DNA of 41,424 nucleotides from Anaerolineae bacterium (GTDB lineage: Bacteria > Chloroflexota > Anaerolineae > Aggregatilineales > Phototrophicaceae): NCBI GenBank assembly GCA_022824565.1, contig JAJDZQ010000026.1, positions 1 to 41,424 of the forward strand, given 5' to 3'. Below, piece after piece: positions 40,841-41,424 of the stretch. The notes below the pieces were generated by a model, which did no database searches, was not told where the DNA came from, and saw only the letters and a list, made by a program, of their open reading frames with translations. The translations under genes and the position numbers were made by a program. Within the stretch, counting starts at the first letter, position 1, and every line of letters begins with the position of its first letter.

Positions 40841-41424
40841 ATGTTTGTCTTCAATACGATCGTGGTGGCGGCGCATCGGCGTTCGGGCATGCGCTGGACG
40901 CTTGATGCGCTGCGGCACAACAGCCCGGATATCTGCGATTCTTTCCTGGCGCTGGAACAAACCGAAGCCAGTCACGATGCCAATATCCCGCTTGGGCGCT
41001 TCCGCCGCGAATTGTTGTCCTTGCCAGGGCGCGTGCTCGTTTCGGTGCACGACCTGCCCAGCGCGACCTATTGGCGGGGCTTGGACGAGCGCTTGTTCGC
41101 GCGCACCATCCTGCGCAATTCGCCAGCCATATTCGTGCACCGCGACGGCCGGGATGTGATGGTTTCGCTGTATTATTACATGCAATCAATCAGTGAAACC
41201 GTGCGCAACCAGAGCTTTTCGCAGTTTCTGCGCGGCGATCCGGCGCTGCATGGCGAAGATACGGGGCTCAGCAGGCCTGGTTACTGGGCGCATCATGCCC
41301 GTGCCTGGCTGGCGCAAGACAAGCTGCTGGTGATCTCGTATGCCGACCTGGAAAACCGCTACGAAGCGACTGTGCGCAAGCTGACCGACTTCCTCGCTGT
41401 GCGCGCCAATGCCAGCTTGCAGCC
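40841..41424 (+). CDS. PAPS-type sulfotransferase, N-terminal part
   Basis: The first 194 codons of a gene that continues past the window. HRRSGMRWT (residues 12-20) is the 5'-phosphosulfate loop, the usual PKSGTTW pattern with Met-Arg in place of Thr-Thr, and FVHRDGRDVMVSLYYYM (about 98-114) is the 3'-phosphate loop with Arg101 and Ser109. Such enzymes move sulfate from PAPS to sugars, lipids or peptides; the acceptor is not visible. The ATG directly follows the mutS stop with no gap, so it is likely co-transcribed with mutS. Bacterial sulfotransferases of this group are patchily distributed and often sit in surface-polysaccharide loci. Confidence 0.8.
   Translation, partial: MFVFNTIVVAAHRRSGMRWTLDALRHNSPDICDSFLALEQTEASHDANIPLGRFRRELLSLPGRVLVSVHDLPSATYWRGLDERLFARTILRNSPAIFVHRDGRDVMVSLYYYMQSISETVRNQSFSQFLRGDPALHGEDTGLSRPGYWAHHARAWLAQDKLLVISYADLENRYEATVRKLTDFLAVRANASLQ

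Noticed and set aside
39995..41185. A 396-codon minus-strand frame opposite the end of mutS and the sulfotransferase
   Set aside because: Antisense shadow; crosses two plus-strand genes with clear motifs.

Overview
The window is 41.4 kb of fairly GC-rich, gene-dense bacterial chromosome holding about 33 protein genes (one cut off at each end) and one tRNA. I see no phage genes, transposase or CRISPR array. The content is core metabolism, envelope and cell-shape genes. A complete MreBCD/PBP2/RodA set together with MinCDE, threonine- and proline-rich LysM lipoproteins, CapA-type proteins with a binding-protein-like N-terminal part, and an LIC_10190-like membrane protein suggest a rod-shaped or filamentous member of the Chloroflexota, probably Anaerolineae-like. 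That placement is inferred from gene style, not from a marker phylogeny. Several sites fit a sigma-A-type promoter with a TTGnnC -35 and a TATAAT-like -10 (8816-8844, 38159-38187, 25116-25144, 7473-7501).

Layout. 1-4.1 kb: the end of a DegT-type sugar aminotransferase, then a thiamine-diphosphate enzyme and a class I aminotransferase in divergent arrangement, and a TauE/SafE permease. 4.1-5.4 kb: a methyltransferase gene bordered by small inverted and 9-bp tandem repeats. 5.4-8.8 kb: a stand-alone B3/B4-domain protein overlapping an MFS transporter, then crcB and uppP on the other strand. 8.9-12.7 kb: a LysM lipoprotein, rplS, and a two-gene unit of an LIC_10190-like membrane protein and a small membrane protein.

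12.7-23.5 kb, all on the minus strand, is the cell-shape and division block: mreB-mreC-mreD-mrdA plus a tightly coupled polytopic membrane protein of unknown role, then minC-minD-minE-rodA-gltX-tRNA-Gln ending at a clear intrinsic terminator. MreBCD, PBP2 and RodA would form the elongation machine, MinCDE would place the division site, and UppP would recycle the lipid carrier for the same pathway.

23.6-41.4 kb: tilS; an OmpR-like regulator with a degraded receiver site; a secreted esterase/CapA fusion; a Clp-like AAA+ protein whose first ATPase domain has lost its catalytic residues; a phosphohexomutase; a second methyltransferase; small membrane proteins; a secreted PPC/lectin-like protein; a soluble GAF-PAS histidine kinase; a ROK sugar kinase without the usual zinc motif; mutS; and the start of a sulfotransferase gene.

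I did not find a clear multi-gene undescribed system. The strongest candidates for something new are the D1-dead, M-domain-less Clp-like protein (28375-30618), the unknown membrane protein coupled to PBP2 (17517-18614), the esterase-CapA fusion (26099-28228), and the LIC_10190-like pair (10449-12675).
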